From assembly GCA_937915955.1 (NCBI GenBank), contig CALGIB010000758.1, positions 1-6,941 of the forward strand: a stretch of 6,941 bases of DNA, written 5' to 3'. This document shows, in pieces, positions 1 through 5,795 of this stretch (position 1 is the first letter of the stretch; each line of letters begins with the position of its first letter). Both the position numbers and the translations under genes were made by a program. Source of the DNA: an uncultured Pseudomonadota bacterium (GTDB taxonomy: Bacteria > Myxococcota_A > UBA796 > CAJQPC01). The notes under the pieces were generated by a model. The model was not told the origin of the DNA. It saw only the letters and a program-made list of their open reading frames with translations, and searched no databases.

Positions 1-1145
1 TGGCTGGGGTCCGGCTCGTAGTCGGGGTCCGCGCCGATCCGGTACATCTTGTCGAAGCTGCGGGTCACGTAGGCCTCGAACTCGCCCAGGGTGATCGGCG
101 TGTCCTCGACGATGCTGCACATGACCTGCGGGTCCTTGAGCCGCTCGACCACGGTGTCCCAGGGCGGGTCGTCCCAGACCAGCTTGTGGAAGGCGGGGTG
201 CAGCCGGAAGGGGTGAGCGGTGAGCCGCCAGTTCATGACGATGCCGATGGCCCTCCCCGCCACCTGCGCGTAGAGCGGCAGCCCCTCGGCCGCGGCGGCG
301 TCGAGCTGCTCGACCAGGGCCTTCCAGAGCTGGGGGGCGTGGTCGGTCTGGGACAGGTTGAAGCTGACGGGCCGCCCCGTCTCCCGCGCGAGGTCGCTCA
401 TCCAGGCCATCTCCTCGGGCACGTTGAGGTGCTCGATCGCGCACTGGAACACCCCGGTGCCGGCCCGCTGGAGCGCAGCCCCGATGCCGAAGAGCTCGTC
501 CCGGGTGGCGAAGGTGCCGGGCACCGGCACGCCCTCTACCGACTTGTGCAGCAGGGTGCGGCTGGTGGAGAAGCCCAGGGCCCCCGCCGCCAGCGCCTGC
601 TCGACCAGCCGGGCCATCTCGGCGATGTCCTGCTCGTTGGCCTGGTCGTCCTCGCAGCGGTCGCCCATGACGTAGGCCCGGAGCGCCCCGTGGGGGATCT
701 GCGTGGCCACGTCGATCGCGTGAGGCACCGAGTCCAGCACGTCCAGGTACTCGGGGAAGCTCTCCCAGCCCCACTGGATGCCCTCGTGCAGCGCGCTGCC
801 GGGGATGTCCTCGACCCCCTCCATCAGACCGATCAGCCAATCGTGCTTGTCCGGACGAGCGGGGGCGAAACCCACCCCGCAGTTGCCCATCACGACCGTC
901 GTGACGCCGTGCCAGGAGCTGGGCGACAGGTACGGGTCCCAGGTGGCCTGGGCGTCGTAGTGCGTGTGCATGTCCACGAAGCCGGGGGTGACGATGCAGC
1001 CCGTCGCGTCCAGCGTCTCCGTGGCCGGGCCCAGATCCAGGCCCACTGCGGCGACGCGACCGCCCTGGACCGCCACGTCGGCGCGGAAGGGGGCGGCGCC
1101 GGTGCCGTCGACGACGGTGCCGCCGCGAATCACGAGATCGAACAT
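1..1145 (-). CDS. N-acyl-D-amino-acid deacylase family amidohydrolase (3' end beyond window)
   Basis: The first 381 residues of a metal-dependent amidohydrolase of the D-aminoacylase / N-acyl-D-aspartate(glutamate) deacylase group (COG3653-like, Amidohydrolase_3). Members cleave the amide bond of N-acylated D-amino acids or similar compounds in the cytosol. It opens with the small beta-sandwich segment (MFDLVIRGGTVVDGTG), then GFVDMHTHYD with metal ligands His60 and His62, then GNCG with Cys89. The 27-residue spacing from His62 to Cys89 equals that between His69 and Cys96 of Alcaligenes D-aminoacylase. Later conserved blocks are GALGFSTSRT (188-197) and the H/D-containing stretch around 238-269. 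Family members are usually about 550-580 residues, so roughly a third, including the expected SD-G/A aspartate, lies off the left edge. The ATG start is fixed by AGGAG seven bases upstream. It is divergent from tetR across a shared operator. Family is confident; substrate is not. Confidence 0.9.
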   Translation of the reverse strand, partial: MFDLVIRGGTVVDGTGAAPFRADVAVQGGRVAAVGLDLGPATETLDATGCIVTPGFVDMHTHYDAQATWDPYLSPSSWHGVTTVVMGNCGVGFAPARPDKHDWLIGLMEGVEDIPGSALHEGIQWGWESFPEYLDVLDSVPHAIDVATQIPHGALRAYVMGDRCEDDQANEQDIAEMARLVEQALAAGALGFSTSRTLLHKSVEGVPVPGTFATRDELFGIGAALQRAGTGVFQCAIEHLNVPEEMAWMSDLARETGRPVSFNLSQTDHAPQLWKALVEQLDAAAAEGLPLYAQVAGRAIGIVMNWRLTAHPFRLHPAFHKLVWDDPPWDTVVERLKDPQVMCSIVEDTPITLGEFEAYVTRSFDKMYRIGADPDYEPDPS

Positions 1146-1152
1146 CGGTGAG

Positions 1153-1157
1153 CTCCT
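1153..1157 (-). promoter_or_regulatory. Ribosome binding site of the amidohydrolase
   Basis: On the minus strand this reads AGGAG, followed by seven bases and then ATG. It decides the start codon of the leftward amidohydrolase and shows that its mRNA has a normal leader, unlike the divergent tetR. Confidence 0.75.
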
Positions 1158-1186
1158 GGACAGGTTCAGTGAATCTGGTTCATACT
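1157..1186 (+). promoter_or_regulatory. Putative sigma70-type promoter of tetR
   Basis: TGGACA at 1157-1162 matches five of six bases of the -35 consensus. CATACT at 1181-1186 matches four of six of the -10 consensus. The spacer is 18 bp. Transcription would begin about 7 bp beyond the -10, close to 1193, which is exactly the preferred GTG start codon of tetR. The -10 box lies inside the palindromic operator, so a bound repressor would block polymerase. This is prediction by eye; no equally good promoter was seen for the leftward gene. Confidence 0.45.
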
Positions 1187-1201
1187 GTGAACGTGATTCA
1201 C
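1169..1201. promoter_or_regulatory. Nested palindromic operator between amidohydrolase and tetR
   Basis: A 33 bp interrupted palindrome centred on base 1185. The outer arms are GTGAATC (1169-1175) and GATTCAC (1195-1201); the inner arms are GTTCA (1178-1182) and TGAAC (1188-1192). Thirteen of 16 base pairs are symmetric. Seen another way it is two tandem copies of TGAA-N5-TTCA (1170-1182 and 1188-1200) offset by 18 bp, with 11 of 14 bases identical between the copies. Location between divergent tetR and enzyme genes, overlapping the predicted -10 and the tetR start codon, is typical of a TetR-family autoregulatory operator. Binding by the adjacent regulator is inferred. Confidence 0.75.
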
Positions 1202-1822
1202 GATAGTCCGAACCTGAACCGGCGGCAAAGAAAGCGCCTCGACCGGATCGACGAGATCCTCCGGGCCGCCGACGGGCTGGTGCGCCACGAGGGGCTGGAC
1301 GGCCTGACCATGCAGACCCTCGCGGCCGAGATGGACGCCAGCGTCGGCGCGGTCTACCGCTACTTCCCCGGCAAGCAGGCCTTGCTCGCCGGCCTGCAGG
1401 TCAAGGCCGTGCAGACCCTCTCGCGGCTGCTCGAGCAGCGGATCGAGCGGGGCCAGGACCCCCTGGTCCGGATCGAGCTGGCCTTCGGCAGCTGGCGCGC
1501 GTTCGCCCTGGCCGAGCCCTCGCTCTTCGCCCTGGTGGACCGCAGCCTGTCCGACCCCAGCCGCGTGCTGGACGACGAACAGGCCGCCCAGGTCCGCCAG
1601 GCCATCGACCCCATCCTCGAGCGCTGCGCGGCCCTCCTCCAGGACGCGGTCCAGGCCGGCCGGCTGGCACCGGGCGACGCCCGAGTCCGCGCCCACGTGC
1701 TCTGGGCGAGCGTCCGAGGGGCCCATCACCTTCGCAAGCAGAGACAGGGCCCGGACGCCGACCTGGTCCAGGCCGAGGCGATCCGCGCCCTGCTTCGCGG
1801 CTGGCACGCCGATTGCTCGTGA
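1193..1822 (+). CDS. TetR-family transcriptional repressor
   Basis: A 209-residue one-component repressor, normal length for the family. The N-terminal DNA-binding domain spans about residues 14-68: a basic lead-in (RRQRKR), helix 1 RIDEILRAADGLVRHEG, then the helix-turn-helix GLTMQTLAAEMDASVGAVYRYF (37-58) followed by GKQALLAG. The remainder (about 70-209) is the helical dimerisation and ligand domain, with the WASVRGAHHLRKQ stretch seen in related proteobacterial regulators. No ATG exists upstream of the HTH. GTG at 1193 is preferred because an upstream GTG (1148) would lie before the predicted promoter -35 and add 15 unusual residues; GTG at 1187 is the alternative. There is no Shine-Dalgarno sequence, which fits a leaderless mRNA. 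It probably represses itself and the divergent deacylase gene. The ligand is unknown, perhaps a substrate or product of that enzyme. Confidence 0.88.
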   Translation: MIHDSPNLNRRQRKRLDRIDEILRAADGLVRHEGLDGLTMQTLAAEMDASVGAVYRYFPGKQALLAGLQVKAVQTLSRLLEQRIERGQDPLVRIELAFGSWRAFALAEPSLFALVDRSLSDPSRVLDDEQAAQVRQAIDPILERCAALLQDAVQAGRLAPGDARVRAHVLWASVRGAHHLRKQRQGPDADLVQAEAIRALLRGWHADCS

Positions 1823-1839
1823 TAGGACCCACGAACGCC

Positions 1840-1844
1840 AGGAG
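1840..1844 (+). promoter_or_regulatory. Ribosome binding site of the CBS protein
   Basis: AGGAG six bases before GTG at 1851. It decides a non-ATG start and supports translation from a message continuing from tetR. Confidence 0.75.
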
Positions 1845-1850
1845 CAGACC

Positions 1851-2666
1851 GTGAAGACCGCCGCCGACTTCATGACCCGAGCCCCGATCCTCGTCCCCAG
1901 CGACACCGGGCTGGCCCGCTGCGGCCGGCTGATGCTGGACCAGCAGGTGCGTCAGCTGCCCGTCGTCGACGACCACGGCAAGCTGATGGGGCTGCTCACC
2001 GAAGACGATCTGTTCCGCCGCGGCGCGATGGCGGGCGTGGACCAGGACCGGTGGGAGCCCCACGATCCCGACGACAAGGCCGTCATGGCCTCGGACGTGA
2101 TGCGGACGGAGATCGCGCCGCTGGACATGGGCGTGTCCGTGCTGCGCGTGCTCAACCAGCTGATCGAGGACGAGCTCCACGTCGTCGTCATCCAGGACGG
2201 GGACCACGTCCGCGGCATCGTGACCGAGCACGACGCCGTCATCGTGGCGTCCCGCGTGCTGCCCGAGGACCTGGGCCTCGAGGACGAGGCCACCACCTCG
2301 GTCGTCACCGTCCATATGGACACCGGCACGGACGAGGCCTGGGCCTCGATGGAGGAGCACGGCATCCGCCACCTGATCGTGATCGACGACCAGAACCGCA
2401 TCCGCAGCGTGCTCTCCCACCAGGACCTGGCGGTCGCCTTCCGCGGCGAGCAGACCTACGCGACGGTGGCCGAGATCCCACGCCTGGGTGTCGTCCACGC
2501 CGCAGCCCCGGGCGTGATGGCGAACGCCGCCGCCACACAGATGGCCGACCTCAAGGTGGGCTGCCTCCCCCTCGCCGACCAGCAGGGACACCCGGTCGGC
2601 ATCCTCACGCGGCTCGACATCGTGCACGCGCTCCTGCTCTACCTCGAGGACACCCTGGACGCGTGA
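1851..2666 (+). CDS. Four-CBS-domain (double Bateman module) protein
   Basis: A 271-residue soluble protein made of CBS repeats only: CBS1 about 1-60, CBS2 about 80-138, CBS3 about 148-200, CBS4 about 204-265. Paired CBS domains form Bateman modules that bind adenosine nucleotides such as AMP, ATP or S-adenosylmethionine and signal energy state. All four repeats keep the ribose/phosphate-contact pattern T/S-x-x-D: T50/D53, T125/D128, S189/D192 and T253/D256, so every site could in principle bind ligand. No catalytic, transporter or DNA-binding domain is attached, so it must act through a partner. The GTG start is fixed by AGGAG at 1840-1844 and by the typical opening MKTAADFMTRAP. It begins 28 bp after tetR and is probably co-transcribed with it. 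The function in this operon is unknown. Confidence 0.9.
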   Translation: MKTAADFMTRAPILVPSDTGLARCGRLMLDQQVRQLPVVDDHGKLMGLLTEDDLFRRGAMAGVDQDRWEPHDPDDKAVMASDVMRTEIAPLDMGVSVLRVLNQLIEDELHVVVIQDGDHVRGIVTEHDAVIVASRVLPEDLGLEDEATTSVVTVHMDTGTDEAWASMEEHGIRHLIVIDDQNRIRSVLSHQDLAVAFRGEQTYATVAEIPRLGVVHAAAPGVMANAAATQMADLKVGCLPLADQQGHPVGILTRLDIVHALLLYLEDTLDA

Positions 2667-2762
2667 ACGCCGCGCCCGGGCGGGCGGGATCGCACAGCAT
2701 AGTTGACGCGAATCGCACAAGGCCCCGTTCGCAGGCCTCCAGCTCTGGGCCACCATGAAGGC

Positions 2763-4220
2763 ATGCCCTCCCTGTTGACGCTGCTGCTGGCCTGCGAGGC
2801 CACGGTCCCCGCTGCCTCGACCACCTCCGAGCCCGAGCTCCGCGACAGCGCCGAGCCCGAGGACAGCGATCCGCCCGTCACGCTGGCCGAGGCCCTGACC
2901 GAAGAGCGCCTCATGGGCCACCTCGAGGCCCTGGCCGAGATCGGCGCGTCCAGCAACGACACCCGCGCTTGGACCACCGAGGGCCAGCTGGAGTCGGGCG
3001 ACTACGCGGTCCAGGTGCTGGAGGCCGCCGGCTACGAGGTCTGGGAGGACCTGCACGTCGTCGAGGACCGGGTCGTCACGGACGCCAGCTTCGAGACGGT
3101 GACGCCCGAGGCCGCCGTGCACGAGCGCGACGCCAGCTGGGGGGTCTTCGGAGGCAGCGCGGAGGGCCGCGTGACCGCACCCGTGAGCGTCGTGGATCTC
3201 CAGCTCCCCCCGGGCGAGGAGGCCAACAGCAGCACCAGCGGCTGCCAGGCCAGCGACTGGGACGGCTTCCCCGCCGGTCACGTCGCGCTCGTCCAGCGCG
3301 GCACCTGCACCTTCGCCCAGAAGGTCCAGAACGCCGAGGACGCCGACGCCAGCGCCGTGCTCATCTTCAACGAGGGCCAGCCCGACCGCCAGGGTCCCAT
3401 CGTCAGCAGCCTGGGCGGCCAGTCCGAGCTGCCGGTGCTGGGGCTCTCCTACGCGCTGGGCGTGCAGCTGGCCGACCAGGCCGAGGACGGCAGCCTCGAG
3501 GTCGCCCTCGAGATCGAGGCCGAGATCCAGGAGCTCATCCTGACGAACATCCTGGCCGAGAGCCCGGGCGGCGACCCGGAGCGCGTGCAGATGGTGGGCG
3601 CCCACCTCGACTCGGTGCTCGCCGGCCCCGGCCTCAACGACAACGGCAGCGGCTCGGCCCTGGTGCTCACCCTGGCCGAGCTGGTGGTCGAGCTGGGGCT
3701 GGATCCCGAGCAGAAGCTGCGCTTCGCCCTGTGGGACGGCGAGGAGTACGGGCTGCTGGGCAGCTTCGCCTGGCTGGACGAGCTGCCGGAGCAGGAGCTC
3801 GACCACATCGAGGGCTACTGGAACTACGACATGGTCGCCTCGCCCAACGGCGTGCCCTTCCTCTACGACGGGGACGGCAGCACCGGCGAGTGGGCCCCCG
3901 AGGGCAGCGCGGCCTTCGAGCGGGCGCTCGAGGAGGGCTACGAGCTGCAGGGCCTGGACTGGGAGGAGACCCAGCCCTGGGCGCCCACCGACAGCTGGGG
4001 CTTCCTGGAGCTGGGCGTGCCCACCAGCGGCATCTTCACGGGCGCCTACGAGACCAAGACGCCGGCCCAGGCCGAGCGCTACGGCGGCACCGCGGGCGAG
4101 GCCCTGGACCCTTGCTACCACCAGCTCTGCGACAACCTGGACAACGTGGACCGCCTGCGCTTCGAGCAGTCCGGAAAGGCCGCCGCCCACGCGCTGCAGA
4201 CCCTGCTCGTGCTCGACTGA
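2763..4220 (+). CDS. Exported M28-family zinc aminopeptidase with PA domain (probable lipoprotein)
   Basis: A 485-residue metallopeptidase that removes N-terminal amino acids from peptides outside the cytoplasm. From ATG 2763 it has a very short signal, MPSLLTLLLAC, ending in a lipobox-like LLAC (Cys11), then an acidic Ser/Glu/Asp/Pro-rich spacer (about 17-46). A protease-associated (PA) domain lies about 135-245, with GHVALVQRGTCTFAQKVQNA as its hallmark. The catalytic domain follows: His281 (GAHLDS), Asp293 (NDNGSGS), Glu327 as general base and Glu328 (GEEYGLLGS), Asp356 (WNYDMVAS) and His453 (CYHQLC). These match the two-zinc ligand set of the Streptomyces griseus aminopeptidase, including the cysteine pair flanking the last histidine (Cys451, Cys456). 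The start is uncertain: TTG at 2703 would add 20 residues with arginines. It follows the CBS gene by 96 bp and may have its own promoter. Confidence 0.92.
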   Translation: MPSLLTLLLACEATVPAASTTSEPELRDSAEPEDSDPPVTLAEALTEERLMGHLEALAEIGASSNDTRAWTTEGQLESGDYAVQVLEAAGYEVWEDLHVVEDRVVTDASFETVTPEAAVHERDASWGVFGGSAEGRVTAPVSVVDLQLPPGEEANSSTSGCQASDWDGFPAGHVALVQRGTCTFAQKVQNAEDADASAVLIFNEGQPDRQGPIVSSLGGQSELPVLGLSYALGVQLADQAEDGSLEVALEIEAEIQELILTNILAESPGGDPERVQMVGAHLDSVLAGPGLNDNGSGSALVLTLAELVVELGLDPEQKLRFALWDGEEYGLLGSFAWLDELPEQELDHIEGYWNYDMVASPNGVPFLYDGDGSTGEWAPEGSAAFERALEEGYELQGLDWEETQPWAPTDSWGFLELGVPTSGIFTGAYETKTPAQAERYGGTAGEALDPCYHQLCDNLDNVDRLRFEQSGKAAAHALQTLLVLD

Positions 4221-4223
4221 GCC

Positions 4224-4961
4224 TCAGCGCCCGGCGACCTCGGGGGCGAGCTCGTCCGTCAGCACCGTCTCGACCCGCACCGATCCCAGCCCGGCCCTCG
4301 CGAGGAGCCGGCTCGGGCTGCTGGAGCGGCTGGGGATGGCCGTCCAGACCCGCCCCACCGCGGCCTCGACGTCCTTGTCCAGCCAGGTCCCGTAGGGGTA
4401 GCGCACCCGCACTCGACCCACGCCTACGCGCGCCTCGACCGTGCCCGCCAGGGCCTCCTCGAGCTCGATCACGACCGCGCCCAGCCCCACCTCGGCGCTC
4501 ACCGGGTCTCGCAGCCCGTTCAGGTCGACGCGCCCGCGCTCGACCTCGAAGCGACCACCGGACGAGGCCAGCTGCCCCTCCACGCGACCGGTCCCGAGCC
4601 GAACCTGCACGGGAGCCGAGGGGCCCAGCAGCACCACCCGGCCTCGGTCCAGGTCCAGCTCCACCTCGGTCCGCCCGGCCAGGACGATCTCCAGGTCGGT
4701 GCGGCAGCGCGGCACCGCACCCGTCTCGGGCACGCGCACCGTGGCCACCGCCTCCTGGCTGTCGCCGTCCAGATCCAGCGAGCAGCCCTCGCTCCAGCGC
4801 ACCGGGGTGGCGTAGACGACCGTCTGACCGGCTCCCGGATCAGAGCGCACCGTGACGCGGCTGTGAGGGGCTACCACCCGCAGGCTGGGCATGGACGCGG
4901 GCAACGTCCTGGTGAGGGTGTCCTGGGCCAGGGCCGAGCCGAGGAGCGCGGTGAGCAGCAT
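4224..4961 (-). CDS. Secreted beta-repeat protein resembling DUF4097 (putative adhesin-like)
   Basis: A 245-residue exported protein. It opens with a short signal peptide, MLLTALLGSALAQD, likely cleaved after ALA (residue 12). The rest is rich in alternating Val/Arg/Gly/Glu beta strands. Several rough repeats have the form 'G.GRVEG.L', 'GRFEVERGRVDL', 'VSAEVGLGAVVIEL', 'VEARVGVGRVRVRY' and 'ARAGLGSVRVETV', as in the right-handed beta-solenoid of DUF4097/DUF4098 proteins. Two cysteines, in SEGCSL and PRCRTD, could form a disulfide. Those families have no enzymatic role; they are thought to be envelope or surface structural proteins. The ATG is fixed by GGAGG four bases upstream. It is the second gene of a leftward pair, 50 bp after the membrane-protein gene. 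Assignment rests on repeat style rather than a diagnostic motif. Confidence 0.7.
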   Translation of the reverse strand: MLLTALLGSALAQDTLTRTLPASMPSLRVVAPHSRVTVRSDPGAGQTVVYATPVRWSEGCSLDLDGDSQEAVATVRVPETGAVPRCRTDLEIVLAGRTEVELDLDRGRVVLLGPSAPVQVRLGTGRVEGQLASSGGRFEVERGRVDLNGLRDPVSAEVGLGAVVIELEEALAGTVEARVGVGRVRVRYPYGTWLDKDVEAAVGRVWTAIPSRSSSPSRLLARAGLGSVRVETVLTDELAPEVAGR

Positions 4962-4965
4962 CGAG

Positions 4966-4970
4966 CCTCC
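4966..4970 (-). promoter_or_regulatory. Ribosome binding site of the secreted beta-repeat protein
   Basis: On the minus strand GGAGG precedes the ATG at 4961 by four bases. It rules out the much longer in-frame extension that starts near 5399 and overlaps the membrane-protein gene. Confidence 0.7.
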
Positions 4971-4979
4971 ATTAGGGCA

Positions 4980-4992
4980 TGTCGATTCGACA
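4980..4992. repeat. Perfect 13 bp palindrome TGTCGA-T-TCGACA
   Basis: Two perfect six-base arms around a single central T, in the 50 bp gap between the two leftward genes and 18 bp before the second gene's start codon. It could be an operator, an RNA hairpin (unlikely with a one-base loop) or chance. No matching copy was seen elsewhere in the window. Confidence 0.5.
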
Positions 4993-5011
4993 CCTCGGAC
5001 CCCGCGGCCCG

Positions 5012-5707
5012 CTACCGCAGGCCGTCCCTGTCCCCCCGCCGCGCCAGCCTTCGCGCCAGGACCACGTGCCCGACCAAGGCGACGAGCACCAGCACGGTCG
5101 GCAGCCACACGAAGGGAAAGGTGCTGACCCAGGCGTTGCTGGGTTGGGTCTCGATGAGGCGCAGAGGCCCCGGCGTGGCCAGGACGGCCGTGACCAGGAC
5201 CACCACCAGGATGCCCGCGCAGATCGCGTTCCAGCCCCGCAGGACCCAGCTCGGAAGGCGGCTGGCGAAGGGGGCCAGCAGCAGCGCGCTCACGCCCGTC
5301 ACGATGTCCAGGTTCTGCCCCTCCCAGGTCATCACCCTGGGCGCGATGCCCTCGAGGGCGGCCTGGTGGATGCCGATCTCCACGACGATCCGGAAGCACT
5401 GGAAGCCGACCAGCAGCCCCAGCGGCAGGCCACTCAGGGCCTCTCCCCAGCGCGCCCGCCAGGACCAGGCGACCACCCCCAGGGTCAGCGCGAAGAGGGC
5501 GACGATGCGCGGGGGGTCGAAGTGGAAGAGCAGCCCCGAGGAGGCCAGCGCGCCCGTCAGGCCCATCCAGAGAGCCAGCGCCAGCGCCGCCGGCGGGCCC
5601 AACCGAGCCTGGACGTGCACCGCGACCGCCAAGAGCAGCGCCATCACCACCGGCAAGCCGATGAAGATCCCCCGGACCAGGGGCGAGGCCTGAGGCAGGT
5701 CATCCAT
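5012..5707 (-). CDS. Conserved polytopic membrane protein of unknown function (about 7 TM)
   Basis: A 231-residue inner-membrane protein. Hydrophobic segments lie at about 11-33, 38-61, 66-83, 90-114, 135-150, 154-178 and 198-219. The tail LARRLARRGDRDGLR is basic, placing the C-terminus in the cytoplasm. I recognise a pattern seen in unnamed bacterial membrane proteins: CFRIVVEIGIHQAALEGIAP (104-123), MTWEGQNLDIVTG (126-138), ATPGPLRL (177-184) and FPFVWLPTVLV (197-207). Conserved-looking polar residues within or beside the membrane (Arg106, Glu110, Glu129, Asn132, Asp134, Arg183) suggest a binding or catalytic pocket, but no activity is known to me. ATG 5707 is chosen because AGGGG lies just upstream; starting at 5758 would add 17 residues and run into the divergent promoter region. 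It heads a leftward pair with the secreted beta-repeat protein. Confidence 0.8.
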   Translation of the reverse strand: MDDLPQASPLVRGIFIGLPVVMALLLAVAVHVQARLGPPAALALALWMGLTGALASSGLLFHFDPPRIVALFALTLGVVAWSWRARWGEALSGLPLGLLVGFQCFRIVVEIGIHQAALEGIAPRVMTWEGQNLDIVTGVSALLLAPFASRLPSWVLRGWNAICAGILVVVLVTAVLATPGPLRLIETQPSNAWVSTFPFVWLPTVLVLVALVGHVVLARRLARRGDRDGLR

Positions 5708-5740
5708 CTCCACCCCTATCCAGCCGACGCCCAAAAGGGC

Positions 5741-5779
5741 TTGACATACGCTTGACACTCGCCGAAAGTCCAGTTGAAT
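5741..5779 (+). promoter_or_regulatory. Tandem TTGACA boxes, putative promoter of the small membrane protein gene
   Basis: Two perfect -35 hexamers TTGACA stand at 5741-5746 and 5752-5757, within an 11 bp direct repeat starting GCTTGACA. The second is followed, after 16 bp, by TTGAAT (5774-5779), four of six -10 matches, but this would start transcription within or next to the ribosome binding site at 5782-5787. The first pairs with a poorer -10 near 5764 and would leave a more normal leader. Which box is used cannot be decided by eye. Confidence 0.5.
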
Positions 5780-5795
5780 CCAAGGAGAACGAGCG

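Noticed and set aside
186..1151. Plus-strand open frames opposite the amidohydrolase
   Set aside because: They are shadows of the leftward amidohydrolase, whose motifs and ribosome site are unmistakable.
2673..2682. CGCCCGGGCG palindrome after the CBS gene as a terminator
   Set aside because: There is no loop and no T-run follows; such GC palindromes are expected by chance in this composition.
1401..4190. A 929-codon open frame on the minus strand across tetR, CBS and peptidase genes
   Set aside because: It is antisense to three genes with clear domain motifs, has no family resemblance and low-complexity composition (Val/Leu/Gly/Ala/Arg). It results from G/C-ending codons removing stops on the opposite strand.
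2969..4855. A 628-codon plus-strand frame over the peptidase and beta-repeat genes
   Set aside because: It is an Arg/Gly/Pro-rich shadow in another frame, crosses a convergent gene boundary and lacks any recognisable motif.
4962..5399. N-terminal extension of the beta-repeat protein to a start near 5399
   Set aside because: It would overlap the membrane-protein gene on the same strand in another frame. The internal ATG at 4961 has a GGAGG site and begins a signal peptide.
5729..5740. GCCC-AAAA-GGGC mini-hairpin between divergent genes
   Set aside because: The four-base stem is too short for a terminator and sits upstream of both start codons.
5741..5757. Sigma54 promoter at the tandem TTGACA region
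   Set aside because: The required GG near -24 and GC near -12 with correct spacing are absent.
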